A stretch of 39,793 nucleotides of DNA from Pseudomonas sp. PB106 (GCF_009764645.1 NZ_RWIM01000086.1:1-39793), one strand, 5' to 3'; shown: positions 1-8,130, numbered from the stretch's first letter. Numbers and translations are program-made. Notes: a model not told the origin generated them from the sequence alone.

Positions 1-18
1 AAAAAATCAAAGGCAAGA

Positions 19-50
19 GATCGCAGCCTTCGGCAGCTCCTACAGGGGAT
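19..50. repeat. Half of a long-palindrome repeat (GATCGCAGCCTTCGGCAGCTCC type)
   Basis: This is the right arm of a repeat that occurs as a complete inverted pair at 11,664-11,747 and 26,632-26,717. The core reads GATCGCAGCCTTCGGCAGCT followed by CCTACAG. The left arm would lie upstream of the window. It is non-coding and sits about 65 bases before the first gene. Confidence 0.75.
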
Positions 51-116
51 CGGGTTACCAGATTTTGAACAGCGGCGTTCGTCCGCTGCTCACCACCCCC
101 TTGTCGAGCCACAACA

Positions 117-1607
117 ATGACAACGACCCGCAACGACTGGGAACAACGCTTCCAGTCCCTGACCATCGAAGCCCGCGCGTTCATCAACGGTGAATACCGC
201 CCGGCCATCAGTGGCGATACCTTCGAATGCCTAAGCCCCGTCGACGGCCGTTTCCTCGCCTCCGTGGCCAGCACCGATGAAGCCGACGCCAACCTCGCCG
301 TTGAAGTCGCGCGCCAGTCTTTTGAATCCGGCGTGTGGGCGAAAAAAGCCCCGGCCGAGCGCAAGCGCATTCTGATCCGCTTCGCCGATCTGATCCTGCA
401 GAACCAGGAAGAACTGGCGCTGCTGGAAACCCTCGACATGGGTAAACCGATCAGTGATTCGATGAGCATCGACATCCCGGCGACCGCCAACGCGATCCGC
501 TGGAGCGCCGAAGCCATCGACAAGATCTACGACGAAGTTGCCGCCACACCCCACGATCAACTCGGCCTCGTCACTCGCGAGCCTTCCGGCGTGGTCGCGG
601 CCATCGTGCCGTGGAACTTCCCGCTGATCATGGCCAGCTGGAAGTTCGCTCCGGCGCTGGCCGCAGGCAACTCGTTCATTCTCAAACCTTCGGAAAAGTC
701 GCCGCTGACGGCGATCCGCATCGCCCAACTGGCACTGGATGCAGGCATTCCGAAAGGCGTGTTCAACGTCCTGCCGGGCTTCGGCCACACCGTTGGCAAG
801 GCGCTGGCGTTGCACATGGACGTCGACGTGCTGGCCTTCACCGGCTCCACGGCGATCGCCAAGCAACTGATGATTTATGCCGGCCAAAGCAACATGAAAC
901 GCGTCTGGCTCGAAGCAGGGGGCAAGAGCCCGAACGTGGTGTTTGCCGACGCACCGGACTTGCGCGCGGCAGCACAAGCAGCGGCCGGCGCCATTGCCTT
1001 CAACCAGGGCGAAGTCTGCACGGCGGGTTCGCGCTTGCTGGTCGAACGTTCGATCCGCGAGCAGTTCATTCCGCTGCTGGTGGAAGCGCTGCAGGCGTGG
1101 AAACCGGGTCATTCACTGGATCCGGCGACCACCGTCGGCGCCGTGGTCGATCAGCGTCAACTCGACAACGTCCTGCGCTACATCAGCATCGGTCGCGAGC
1201 AGGGCGCCGAGCTGATTGCCGGCGGCCAACGCACTCTCGAAGAAACCGGTGGGCTCTATGTGCAACCAGCGCTCTTCGACGGCGTGACCAACGCGATGAC
1301 CATCGCCCAGGAAGAAATCTTCGGCCCGGTGCTGTCGCTGATCACTTTCGACACCGCGGAAGAAGCGCTGCAGATTGCCAACGACAGCATCTTCGGCCTC
1401 GCCGCCGGCGTCTGGACGAGCAACCTGAGCAAGGCGCACACCTTCGCCCGTGGCCTGCGTGCCGGTAGCGTCTGGGTCAACCAGTACGACGGCGGCGACA
1501 TGACCGCACCGTTCGGTGGTTTCAAACAATCGGGCAATGGTCGCGATAAATCGCTGCACGCGTTCGACAAGTACACCGAGCTGAAAGCGACCTGGATCAA
1601 GCTCTAA
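117..1607 (+). CDS. kauB: Aldehyde dehydrogenase of polyamine catabolism (KauB/PauC/PuuC type)
   Basis: A 496-residue NAD(P)-dependent aldehyde dehydrogenase of full family length. The catalytic cysteine is C301 in GEVCTAGS and the general-base glutamate is E266 in WLEAGGKSP. The PWNFP segment and the ETLDMGKP segment near the N-terminus are both present. From memory it closely resembles Pseudomonas aeruginosa KauB/PauC, which oxidises gamma-guanidinobutyraldehyde and gamma-glutamyl-gamma-aminobutyraldehyde to the acids; the E. coli counterpart is PuuC. The start was chosen because the MTTTRNDWEQ opening matches that family, although no strong ribosome binding site is visible. The FAD oxidoreductase gene 49 bases downstream would supply the aldehyde, so the two probably form an operon. 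The exact aldehyde preference cannot be read from sequence. Confidence 0.9.
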   Translation: MTTTRNDWEQRFQSLTIEARAFINGEYRPAISGDTFECLSPVDGRFLASVASTDEADANLAVEVARQSFESGVWAKKAPAERKRILIRFADLILQNQEELALLETLDMGKPISDSMSIDIPATANAIRWSAEAIDKIYDEVAATPHDQLGLVTREPSGVVAAIVPWNFPLIMASWKFAPALAAGNSFILKPSEKSPLTAIRIAQLALDAGIPKGVFNVLPGFGHTVGKALALHMDVDVLAFTGSTAIAKQLMIYAGQSNMKRVWLEAGGKSPNVVFADAPDLRAAAQAAAGAIAFNQGEVCTAGSRLLVERSIREQFIPLLVEALQAWKPGHSLDPATTVGAVVDQRQLDNVLRYISIGREQGAELIAGGQRTLEETGGLYVQPALFDGVTNAMTIAQEEIFGPVLSLITFDTAEEALQIANDSIFGLAAGVWTSNLSKAHTFARGLRAGSVWVNQYDGGDMTAPFGGFKQSGNGRDKSLHAFDKYTELKATWIKL

Positions 1608-1656
1608 TTCTTTTACAGCGGCGGTCGCCAGTGTCTGGCGGCCATCGGAGAAACGT

Positions 1657-2940
1657 ATGAAACAGCAACACGTCAACAGCTACTACGCAGCGTCCCGCAA
1701 CGAAGTCATCGATTTTCCAGTCCTGGAAGAAGCGGTGGATTGCGATGTCTGCATCATCGGCGCCGGTTACACCGGTTTGTCCTCGGCGCTGTTCCTGACC
1801 GAGGCCGGCTACAAAGTGACGGTCCTCGAAGCGGCGAAAGTCGGCTACGGCGCCAGCGGTCGCAACGGCGGTCAACTGGTCAACTCCTACAGCCGCGACG
1901 TCGATGTGATCGAAGAGCGCTACGGCGACAAGACGGCAGAAATTCTCGGCAGCATGATCTTCGAAGGCGCCGACATCATCCGTTCGCGCATCAAGGAATA
2001 CGACATCCAATGCGACTATCGCCCGGGCGGCATTTTCGCAGCGATGAACAAGAAGCAACTCAACGGTCTGGCTGAGCAAAAGCGCAACTGGGAACGTTAC
2101 GGCAACCGCAACCTGAAGATGCTCGATGAGGCCGAGATCCGTCGCGAAATCGGCTCCGACGCCTACGTTGGCGGCTTGCTCGACATGCAGGGCGGTCACG
2201 TTCACCCGCTGAACCTGGCGCTGGGTGAAGCCGCAGCCATCGTGCGTCTGGGCGGCAATATCTACGAGCAATCCGCTGCCGTGGAAATCACCTACGGCGA
2301 GCCGATCACCGTGCGCACCGCCAAAGGCCTAGTGCGCGCCAAGTACCTGCTGATCGCCGGTAACGCTTACCTGCCGCAAGGTCTGGACAACCGCGTCACC
2401 GCGAAAAGCATGCCGTGCGGCTCGCAGATCGTCGTCACCGAACCGTTGACCGAAAAGCAGGCGCGCAGTCTGGTTACCAACAATTACTGCGTCGAAGACT
2501 GCAACTACCTGCTTGATTACTATCGGCTGACCGCCGATAACCGCTTGCTTTACGGCGGCGGCGTGGTCTACGGCGCGCGTGAACCGGACGACATCGAACA
2601 ACTGATCCGCCCGAAAATCCTCAAAACCTTCCCGCAGCTCAAGGACGTGAAAATCGACTACCGCTGGACCGGCAACTTCCTGCTGACCATGTCACGCATG
2701 CCGCAATTCGGTCGCATCGAAAAAAACGCCTACTACATGCAGGGGTACAGCGGCCACGGCGTCACTTGCTCGCATCTGGCCGGCAAACTGATCTCGGAAA
2801 TGATCCGTGGCGATGCCGAACGTTTCGACGCTTTCGCATCCTTGCCGCACATGCCGATGCTCGGTGGCCGCACGTTCTCCGCCCCACTGACCGCCCTCGG
2901 CGCCGTGTACTACTCGCTGCGCGACCGCTTCGGCATTTAA
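1657..2940 (+). CDS. puuB: FAD-dependent amine oxidoreductase, gamma-glutamylputrescine oxidase type (PuuB/PauB)
   Basis: A 427-residue DAO-family flavoprotein. The N-terminal FAD-binding Rossmann motif is GAGYTG at residues 35-40, followed by a conserved GASGRNGGQ segment near residue 70. A C-terminal GYSGHGVTCSHLAGKL segment is typical of the PuuB branch. The family oxidises gamma-glutamylated polyamines to aldehydes, releasing ammonia and hydrogen peroxide. The start is supported by GGAGAAACGT directly before the ATG. It follows the aldehyde dehydrogenase gene by 49 bases, and a rho-independent terminator lies 10 bases after its stop. A paralogue of the same length lies at 11,761-13,044, so their substrates may differ (putrescine, cadaverine, spermidine or diaminopropane derivatives). 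Confidence 0.88.
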   Translation: MKQQHVNSYYAASRNEVIDFPVLEEAVDCDVCIIGAGYTGLSSALFLTEAGYKVTVLEAAKVGYGASGRNGGQLVNSYSRDVDVIEERYGDKTAEILGSMIFEGADIIRSRIKEYDIQCDYRPGGIFAAMNKKQLNGLAEQKRNWERYGNRNLKMLDEAEIRREIGSDAYVGGLLDMQGGHVHPLNLALGEAAAIVRLGGNIYEQSAAVEITYGEPITVRTAKGLVRAKYLLIAGNAYLPQGLDNRVTAKSMPCGSQIVVTEPLTEKQARSLVTNNYCVEDCNYLLDYYRLTADNRLLYGGGVVYGAREPDDIEQLIRPKILKTFPQLKDVKIDYRWTGNFLLTMSRMPQFGRIEKNAYYMQGYSGHGVTCSHLAGKLISEMIRGDAERFDAFASLPHMPMLGGRTFSAPLTALGAVYYSLRDRFGI

Positions 2941-2948
2941 GTTACCTC

Positions 2949-2983
2949 CCCGGCGGCGGCCCCCAAGACCCCGCCGGTTTTTC
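2949..2983 (+). terminator. Rho-independent terminator after the puuB-like gene
   Basis: CCGGCGG (2,950-2,956) pairs with CCGCCGG (2,971-2,977), and a T-run interrupted by one C follows. It starts about 10 bases after the stop codon of the FAD oxidoreductase gene and ends the aldehyde dehydrogenase/oxidase transcript. Confidence 0.8.
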
Positions 2984-3009
2984 TTATCGCAACACCCCAG
3001 ATATCCAGA

Positions 3010-3171
3010 TGTGGGAGCTGGCTTGCCAGCGATGGCGCCCGTAAAGGCGCTATCACACCTACTGACACACCACAAAACCTGTGGGAGTCTGGCTTGCCAG
3101 CGATAGCGGTCTTTCAGCAAAAGGGATGTTGAATGTCCCACCCAATCGCTGGCAAGCCAGCTCCCACAGGT
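3010..3171. repeat. REP cluster (three copies, two direct and one inverted)
   Basis: Copies of the REP core GTGGGAGCTGGCTTGCCAGC lie at about 3,011-3,041 and 3,080-3,108. The second carries a one-base insertion (GTGGGAGTCTGG). An inverted copy lies at 3,144-3,170. The second and third copies face each other as a REPIN. The cluster fills most of the gap between the polyamine operon and its putative regulator. Confidence 0.85.
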
Positions 3172-3369
3172 TTTGTATTCAGCCCAAAATTACCACCCGC
3201 AGGTTCATTTCACCCACCGTCCATCGAACCTGCTGAGCAACACCAGCAAACGTGATTTAATAGCCGCCTTTCACGGTTCCGGGACACGGGAGCAACGTGA
3301 TCCGCGCCCTCGGCGCGTCACCCGCCACCCACCCCCATCGCCCTTAAGTCGTTCTCACATAAGGCTGTC

Positions 3370-3918
3370 ATGGATACGGGTTCTCGACTCAAACTAGTAC
3401 GCGAAAGCTACAAACTCTCCCAGCGCGAGCTGGCCCGGCGTAGCGGCGTGACCAATGCCACCATCTCCCTGATCGAACAGAATCGCGTCAGCCCTTCCGT
3501 CAGCTCCCTGAAAAAGCTGCTCGAAGGCATACCGATGTCCCTGGCCGACTTCTTCACCTTCGACCAACCCCCGCGCGAACACCAATACGTCTTCCGCGCC
3601 AACGAACAACCCGACCTCGGCCGCCACGGCCTGCGCCTGCTGCTGATCGGCGCCTCCGTACCCAGCCGGCAGATGCGCTTGCTGCGCGAGCAATACGCCC
3701 CAGGCGCGAGTTCCGGGGAAGAGCCAATCGTTCACGCCGAGGGCGAGGAGTGTGGGCTTGTCACCCGTGGCACGGTGGAGCTGACCGTGGATGGGTCGGT
3801 GAGTGTGTTGAATGCGGGGGATGGGTATTACTTTCCGACGACGCTGCCGCATAAGTTCCGCAATATCGGGGCGGATGAGGCTGAGATTATCAGTGCGAAT
3901 ACGCCGGCGAATTTCTAA
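3370..3918 (+). CDS. pauR: XRE-family regulator with cupin domain (PauR/PuuR type)
   Basis: A 182-residue regulator. Residues 1-60 form an XRE helix-turn-helix (SQRELARRSGVTNATISLIEQ), and residues about 105-178 form a small cupin barrel (EECGLVTRGTVELTVDG, then the YYFPTTLPHKF strand). Length and architecture match E. coli PuuR and P. aeruginosa PauR, which repress polyamine-catabolic genes and respond to polyamine or its gamma-glutamyl derivative through the cupin. The ATG has AAGG spaced five bases upstream. Its position next to the aldehyde dehydrogenase/oxidase pair supports a local role, with the puuA/puuB pair at 11,761-14,554 a likely second target. I could not identify its operator. 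Confidence 0.85.
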   Translation: MDTGSRLKLVRESYKLSQRELARRSGVTNATISLIEQNRVSPSVSSLKKLLEGIPMSLADFFTFDQPPREHQYVFRANEQPDLGRHGLRLLLIGASVPSRQMRLLREQYAPGASSGEEPIVHAEGEECGLVTRGTVELTVDGSVSVLNAGDGYYFPTTLPHKFRNIGADEAEIISANTPANF

Positions 3919-3945
3919 GCGCATCATCCAATGCTTCTACTTTTA

Positions 3946-3974
3946 AGGTGCCATTTTATGAGGAAATGGCACCT
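3946..3974. other. Perfect 11-bp stem-loop between convergent genes
   Basis: AGGTGCCATTT (3,946-3,956) pairs exactly with AAATGGCACCT (3,964-3,974) around a seven-base loop. It lies between the stop of the PauR-type gene and the stop of the convergent AT-rich gene. No clean T-run follows on either strand, so it is a weak terminator candidate or an mRNA-stabilising hairpin. Confidence 0.5.
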
Positions 3975-4002
3975 CTTCGTGCTTTGAAAATTTCTATCAT
4001 GG

Positions 4003-4344
4003 TCAGATTTTCTTTAGAGTCGTGCGTATTGGAGTCTGGCCGCCATCGCTATCTATATACGTACACGTTCCGTAAAGAACTGAGAAATCAGGTTTAGAAT
4101 TTACGTGGTCGGATTGCAAGTTCCACTTATCATTGCCATTGGTGAACTCAAACAGGGTCGTTCCTTCCCCATATCCAATGTCGTTGTTGTAAAAGCGAAA
4201 ACCGCCGTGTCCAGATATCTGGGACTCAACACCGTTTCTAATGACTTTCCCCCAGAAACGACCCTCGCTTTCAGATTGTTTGGTTATCACCAATTTAAGG
4301 TTCTGAGCTGCATCTTCGTAGGTCGCGCAGATATTGTTGGCCAT
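4003..4344 (-). CDS. Hypothetical protein, AT-rich orphan
   Basis: A 113-residue protein I do not recognise. It is rich in beta-prone and polar residues (FRFYNNDIGYGEGTTLFEF, FSVLYGTCTYIDSDGG) and has two cysteines. No signal peptide or membrane segment is visible, so a small soluble beta-sheet protein is likely. The start is well supported, with AAGGGCGG four bases before the ATG. Its base composition is clearly more AT-rich than the flanking genes, as is the non-coding stretch upstream of it, which suggests acquisition by transfer. The reading frame itself is intact. No function is proposed. Confidence 0.65.
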   Translation of the reverse strand: MANNICATYEDAAQNLKLVITKQSESEGRFWGKVIRNGVESQISGHGGFRFYNNDIGYGEGTTLFEFTNGNDKWNLQSDHVNSKPDFSVLYGTCTYIDSDGGQTPIRTTLKKI

Positions 4345-4742
4345 TTTCCGCCCTTAATCGAGTCCGTGTGAGGGTTTTTTATAAGATCGCAGGTATTAAT
4401 TAAAAGAGATGATCGTCACCCCGTCACCTGTAATAAATGACAGTTGCTTATAGTCTTTTGCGATAGATAACCCGAAAGTAAACCTGATTTGTTCAAACGA
4501 CGATTGAACATTGGGTGGATGTCTCTCGCGGCTTCCCAAGATTGTCGTGAACGAATCCCGCAACCAGTGCGAAGCCATGAAGCGCTGATCGTCCGGGGAC
4601 CCGCGACCATTCACAAAAAACCGATGCCTGAACAGACGGCGGTTTTTTTTCGCTTAAACCATGACCATTCATCCGATACACCGCACCTTCGTACCAGCCA
4701 CTCTTCCAATGCTGTAACTCACCCAGCAAAGGAAAAGCCACC
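4345..4742. other. AT-rich gap without a convincing gene
   Basis: About 400 bases. Short overlapping frames exist on both strands (4,396-4,614 minus; 4,489-4,770 plus), but neither has a good start or protein-like composition. A terminator-like hairpin lies at 4,615-4,650. Just before it, one plus-strand frame ending at 4,588 (the last 13 codons read VNESRNQCEAMKR) looks protein-like. It could be the eroded 3' end of a lost gene, but it is too short to claim. Confidence 0.5.
4615..4650 (+). terminator. Terminator-like hairpin
   Basis: AAAAAACCG (4,615-4,623) pairs with CGGTTTTTTTT (4,640-4,650), which ends in an eight-base T-run. It has no intact gene immediately upstream on the plus strand, so it may be what remains of a decayed gene's 3' end. 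Confidence 0.5.
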
Positions 4743-5027
4743 ATGCTCAACCATAAAATTGCGGTGTTAACCCTCGCGGCGTTCCTGTCCAGTAGCTCGC
4801 TGTACGCGATCGCGGCCGGCGAGACATCCACGCCAACGGCGAACGATGGCACCAGCCAGACTCGTGATCCGGCTGCCCCGGCGACGAATGCCGATCCCGA
4901 TGCCAATTCGCTGCCCCAGGGCGGGGACAGTGGCAAGACTGACAATGGGCCAGTGCCATCTGCCTCCAAACCTACTGGTGCGGGCCAAACGTCTGGTAGC
5001 AGCAGTGGCGGTAGCGGCGGTGGTTGA
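4743..5027 (+). CDS. Small secreted low-complexity protein
   Basis: A 94-residue protein with a clear Sec signal peptide: MLNHK, then a hydrophobic stretch, then a likely cut after AIAA at about residue 25. The mature part is hydrophilic and disordered, dominated by T, S, A, P, D and G, and ends in a glycine/serine tail (SSGGSGGG). There are no cysteines. AAAGGAAA lies 8-15 bases before the ATG, and a strong terminator follows the stop. It is probably periplasmic or extracellular. The composition suggests a linker or spacer-like polypeptide rather than an enzyme; no family is recognised. Confidence 0.7.
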   Translation: MLNHKIAVLTLAAFLSSSSLYAIAAGETSTPTANDGTSQTRDPAAPATNADPDANSLPQGGDSGKTDNGPVPSASKPTGAGQTSGSSSGGSGGG

Positions 5028-5042
5028 TGGACATAGCGCATC

Positions 5043-5076
5043 AAAAAGCCCGGTCTTTTCAGCCGGGCTTTTCTTT
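5043..5076. terminator. Bidirectional rho-independent terminator
   Basis: AAAAGCCCGG (5,044-5,053) pairs with CCGGGCTTTT (5,063-5,072), with U-runs available on both strands. It lies between two convergent genes, the secreted low-complexity protein (plus) and the cysteine-rich protein (minus), and can serve both. Confidence 0.9.
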
Positions 5077-5104
5077 GCCTATCGCCAACGCGCAGATCAA
5101 ACGA

Positions 5105-5536
5105 CTACTTTGCCTTCCAATGCCCACCGCCGTTCTCACAATCAATCCGCGCCTGCGCCAAATGCTCCACGTCGTAGTAATAGGTGGTCACTTGCGCGTT
5201 ATCGGGGATGTTCAGTGCTTTGGCGTTCTTGTCTTTGCTGGTTGAGTGCGGATTCGCCAGGGATTCCTGGGTGATCGTGGCGATGCACGAGGCCTGATAA
5301 TGGTCGGCGCAGTGTTCGACTTTGTTCTTGGTGCTGCTGAGCATGTCTTTGCTTTCGTTGCTGCACGACCAGTCAATCGAGTTTACCGGCATGCCTTCGT
5401 ATTCATAACAGCTGTGACTTTCGACCGACGGTACTGAGGCGCTGGAGGATTGGGTCTGCACGTCGCAGCCTTCGGCCATGACGCAGGTGGGGATGACGGC
5501 GAAAGTGGCGATCAGAAGCAGGAATCGAATGTTCAT
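5105..5536 (-). CDS. Hypothetical secreted cysteine-rich protein
   Basis: A 143-residue protein if started at the internal ATG at 5,536. The frame remains open for 54 further codons upstream, but that part lacks protein-like character and overlaps the promoter side of the divergent HD-domain gene. From 5,536 the protein opens with a typical signal peptide (MNIRFLLLIATFAVI, cut near VMAEG). The mature part contains six cysteines (GCDVQ, HSCYEYEG, DWSCSNES, EHCADHY, ASCIATI, DCENGG), consistent with up to three disulfide bonds in the periplasm. It ends in CENGGGHWKAK. It is convergent with the preceding small secreted protein. I do not recognise the family. Confidence 0.7.
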   Translation of the reverse strand: MNIRFLLLIATFAVIPTCVMAEGCDVQTQSSSASVPSVESHSCYEYEGMPVNSIDWSCSNESKDMLSSTKNKVEHCADHYQASCIATITQESLANPHSTSKDKNAKALNIPDNAQVTTYYYDVEHLAQARIDCENGGGHWKAK

Positions 5537-5703
5537 CGGGCTTTTCCTCTCCAATGGCGCCGTGTCTGATCGATGATTTGGCGCTGATACAGTTTCGAGA
5601 TTGGGCGGAGGAGGGAGGTTCCATCGGGTTTTTGATTTGCTCCCGTCGCGTACATTGCGAAACAATCGGAAACATTCAGCGCCCACGGATTGGAACATTA
5701 CCC

Positions 5704-6126
5704 ATGACTCAGACCCTCGAACGCGCTATCGCCATCGCCGCCACGGCCCACGCCGGGCAGGTCGACAAGGGCGGTGCGCCGTACATTCTGCATCCGCTGA
5801 AAGTCATGTCGCGCATGAGCACGCTGGAAGAGCGCATCGTTGCCGTGCTGCATGACGTGGTCGAGGATTGCGGCATCAGTCTCGATGATCTGCGCAAGGA
5901 AGGCTTCAGCGAAGCTGTGTTGGACGCTATCCAATCCGTGACCAAAGTACCGGGCGAATCCTACGAGGACTTCGTCGACCGCGCCGCGCAAAACCCGATT
6001 GGGCGAATGGTGAAGCTGGCGGATCTGGAAGAGAACAGCGATATCTCGCGAATTGCCTCGCCGAGTTGGGAGGATCTGGAACGGATCGAAAAGTATCGGC
6101 GGGCGATTGGACGGTTACGAATGTAA
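5704..6126 (+). CDS. HD-domain phosphohydrolase-like protein (RelA/SpoT hydrolase-type fold)
   Basis: A 140-residue protein consisting of one HD domain. The metal-binding elements are an early histidine in ATAHAGQVDKGG, HPLKV about residue 33, and the HD pair in VAVLHDVVEDCG about residues 57-65. The later KLADLEENSD segment matches the Asp/Asn motif of the SpoT hydrolase fold. Small stand-alone proteins of this kind are related to Mesh1/SAH-type (p)ppGpp or nucleotide hydrolases; the actual substrate is not known from sequence. An upstream in-frame extension exists, but it covers the divergent promoter region and is not protein-like, so the ATG at 5,704 was chosen. A REPIN follows the stop. 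Confidence 0.8.
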   Translation: MTQTLERAIAIAATAHAGQVDKGGAPYILHPLKVMSRMSTLEERIVAVLHDVVEDCGISLDDLRKEGFSEAVLDAIQSVTKVPGESYEDFVDRAAQNPIGRMVKLADLEENSDISRIASPSWEDLERIEKYRRAIGRLRM

Positions 6127-6140
6127 AAGTAATCACAATC

Positions 6141-6231
6141 CTGTGGGAGCGAGCTTGCTCGCGAAAGCGTTGTGTCAGTCGAAAATATGTAAATGACCTG
6201 GCGCCTTCGCGAGCAAGCTCGCTCCCACAGT
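6141..6231. repeat. REPIN (inverted pair of GAGCTTGCTCGCG-type REPs)
   Basis: CTGTGGGAGCGAGCTTGCTC (from 6,141) faces its inverse GAGCAAGCTCGCTCCCACAG (ending at 6,230), separated by a spacer of about 50 bases. This is a different REP subtype from the CTGGCTTGCCAG copies elsewhere in the window. Confidence 0.85.
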
Positions 6232-6284
6232 GGCCAGTGTTTATTCGGTGATGTTGGGTCAGGTAAATAGCCAGGAAGGCGACG

Positions 6285-7307
6285 ATGAAATCCATTCTAT
6301 GTTTGTTGATTGCCGCCGGTTTCGGCGCGCTGTTGCAGTTCGAAGGCGTACCCCATGGCCTGCTGCTGGGCTCGATTGTCGTCACCGCAGTGTTCGCCAG
6401 TAAAACCGGTATCGCACCGGCAACTCCCTATGGACTCGGCTTCATCCAGGTCACACTCGGCATCGCCACGGGGCTGATGTTCGAAGCATGGGACAGCGCG
6501 ACAGCCTCGACGATGTTGCCGAGCCTCGGCGTCTTACTGATCTGCCTAGCCGTGCAAATCACGCTCGCCGCGTGGTGGCTGATACGCGGCGCCGGCTGGA
6601 ATCGCACCGATGCGTTGCTGGGGGTTTATCCCGGCGCACTGGCGGCGGTGTTCGATTTGCTCGAGTCAGAGAAAGCCTCGAGCAAGGTCATCATCGTGCA
6701 CCTGATGCGCTTGCTGCTGATCACAGTGCTGGTGAGTTTCCTGATTCCCGGCCAAGCCGCTGCGGTGGCCGTTGCCGATGGTGATCCATTGACCACGGGC
6801 ATGGCGTTGACCGCATTTTCGGTGATCGCGTTGAGCGTACTGCTCGGGCGCTTGCTGTTGGTGATCGGCGTCCCGGCGCCGTTCATGCTCACCGCGATCA
6901 TCATTACGGCGGTGTTTGTGAAATCGGGATGGCTGCACGGCTTTCACATGCCGGACTGGAGTTTGAATCTCGCGGCGTTGATTCTCGGTGTGCGGATAGG
7001 ATCACGCTTTCAAGGCCTGGGCTTCGCGGAACTGGGACGTCATGGCCGAACAGCACTGGTCTCGGTCGGATTGATGATCCTGGTCGCCGCAGTATTTGCT
7101 GAAGTGGCGGCGCGCTGGTTGGGCAGTGATCCGCTGTCGCTGTGGCTGGCTTATATGCCGGGCGCGATTGAAACGATTGCGATTGTCGCGTTTGGTGGTG
7201 GGCTGAATGTGGTGTTTATCCTGACTCATCATTTGAGCCGGATGGTGTTGCTGCATTTTGCGCCGGCGTTGTTGGTGCAGGTGCGGCGGGGGCGAGCGGG
7301 TGCCTGA
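6285..7307 (+). CDS. AbrB-family membrane protein
   Basis: A 340-residue polytopic inner-membrane protein with roughly nine to ten hydrophobic segments. It belongs to the AbrB family (PF05145 in memory), often mislabelled ammonia monooxygenase or transcriptional regulator. Typical features are the duplicated layout with a PHGLLLGSI segment near the N-terminus, the central VYPGALAAVF motif and the repeat-like MPGAIETIAIVAFGGG near the C-terminus. The ATG is preceded by AGGAAGGCGACG. It appears monocistronic, with a REPIN upstream and a convergent AT-rich gene downstream. The transported substrate is unknown. The name should not be taken to mean a DNA-binding AbrB regulator. Confidence 0.82.
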   Translation: MKSILCLLIAAGFGALLQFEGVPHGLLLGSIVVTAVFASKTGIAPATPYGLGFIQVTLGIATGLMFEAWDSATASTMLPSLGVLLICLAVQITLAAWWLIRGAGWNRTDALLGVYPGALAAVFDLLESEKASSKVIIVHLMRLLLITVLVSFLIPGQAAAVAVADGDPLTTGMALTAFSVIALSVLLGRLLLVIGVPAPFMLTAIIITAVFVKSGWLHGFHMPDWSLNLAALILGVRIGSRFQGLGFAELGRHGRTALVSVGLMILVAAVFAEVAARWLGSDPLSLWLAYMPGAIETIAIVAFGGGLNVVFILTHHLSRMVLLHFAPALLVQVRRGRAGA

Positions 7308-7334
7308 TTCTTCAGGCACCGGTAGAAAATAGGA

Positions 7335-7952
7335 TCAGTCGTCGTTGTATATGAACTCTAACCTATCGATCCATTTTTGTGATGCGTTAAATCTCTCGTA
7401 GTAAGCCTGTTTTTCGTTGTTATTGAGATTTGTAAAAAAAAGGGAAAAATAAATGTTGTCGTAATATCCCTGCGCACCCTCCATATTTCCACCCCACCAT
7501 GCAGGCTCATAACCCGGAAATGCAATCCATGGTGGTGGTACGGAGAATTTTTTTTGACTCAGTAGGATTAACAGTTCTGAGCAATTCGTTACGAGGCGAA
7601 TTGTGGCTGATTGGAATTCTCTGAGAGATATAAAATATATTACTCGAGACTCTGTAAGCACGTTTTTACATTGAAACACCGTCAGACCATTAAATGTTCT
7701 TTCGCTTTCTGTTCTGAAGGTGGAAGCTATGAGTGTGTTAAATTCCGAGATTTCATCAATAGCTATTAGGAAAGAGGAGTAATACGCGTCGATACCCACA
7801 TTTTTTAAGGGTGAAGTCGGAGGGTATATTGGCAGGCTCGCGGCAGGTATTGGAAGAAGGAACAACTTTTCCAACTCTGACACGCTGTATCCGACAATTT
7901 GCTCCTGAGGCGTCGATTTCAATGAGCCGAATATACGTCGAAAAAAATTCAT
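7335..7952 (-). CDS. Hypothetical protein beside the PAAR gene (possible T6SS cargo or immunity)
   Basis: A 205-residue protein from the ATG at 7,952, which has AGGA eight bases upstream; the longer frame to 8,018 lacks such a site. It is markedly AT-rich compared with neighbouring genes. The sequence is rich in aromatics, especially PPPWIAFPGYEPAWWGG, followed by a segment with several tyrosines and phenylalanines and a closing helix ending in FIYNDD. No signal peptide or confident membrane segment is seen. It lies 178 bases downstream of, and on the same strand as, a PAAR-domain gene. In Pseudomonas such genes commonly encode the effector or its immunity protein. That role is inferred from position only; I recognise no catalytic motif. 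Confidence 0.7.
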   Translation of the reverse strand: MNFFRRIFGSLKSTPQEQIVGYSVSELEKLFLLPIPAASLPIYPPTSPLKNVGIDAYYSSFLIAIDEISEFNTLIASTFRTESERTFNGLTVFQCKNVLTESRVIYFISLREFQSATIRLVTNCSELLILLSQKKFSVPPPWIAFPGYEPAWWGGNMEGAQGYYDNIYFSLFFTNLNNNEKQAYYERFNASQKWIDRLEFIYNDD

Positions 7953-8130
7953 AAGATTATTCCTGTAAGTATTCAGTAAGCCATGTAGCTCCCAAATACC
8001 CGGCAGTACCAAATACAACCTATCTCGTCGACTACAACAAACAGGTGGATGTTAGCGGGCATTAAATAGCCGGGGACGTTGCTCACTGAGCCTGCTTGTT
8101 TGTTAGTTGGAATCTGGCAAGAAAATTCCG

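Noticed and set aside
231..1112. Minus-strand 293-codon frame inside the aldehyde dehydrogenase gene
   Set aside because: Antisense shadow of a well-supported gene with arginine/glutamine/histidine-rich composition typical of high-GC reverse frames.
3010..3171. Possible CRISPR-like array of spaced palindromic repeats
   Set aside because: The units are REPs in both orientations with irregular spacing, and no cas genes are present.
3173..3397. Plus-strand 74-codon frame before the PauR-type gene
   Set aside because: It begins in REP-flanking sequence, overlaps the regulator start and has no coding character.
4396..4614. Minus-strand 72-codon frame and overlapping plus-strand frame at 4,489-4,770
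   Set aside because: Neither has a good ribosome binding site or protein-like composition; the plus frame runs across a terminator hairpin into the secreted-protein gene.
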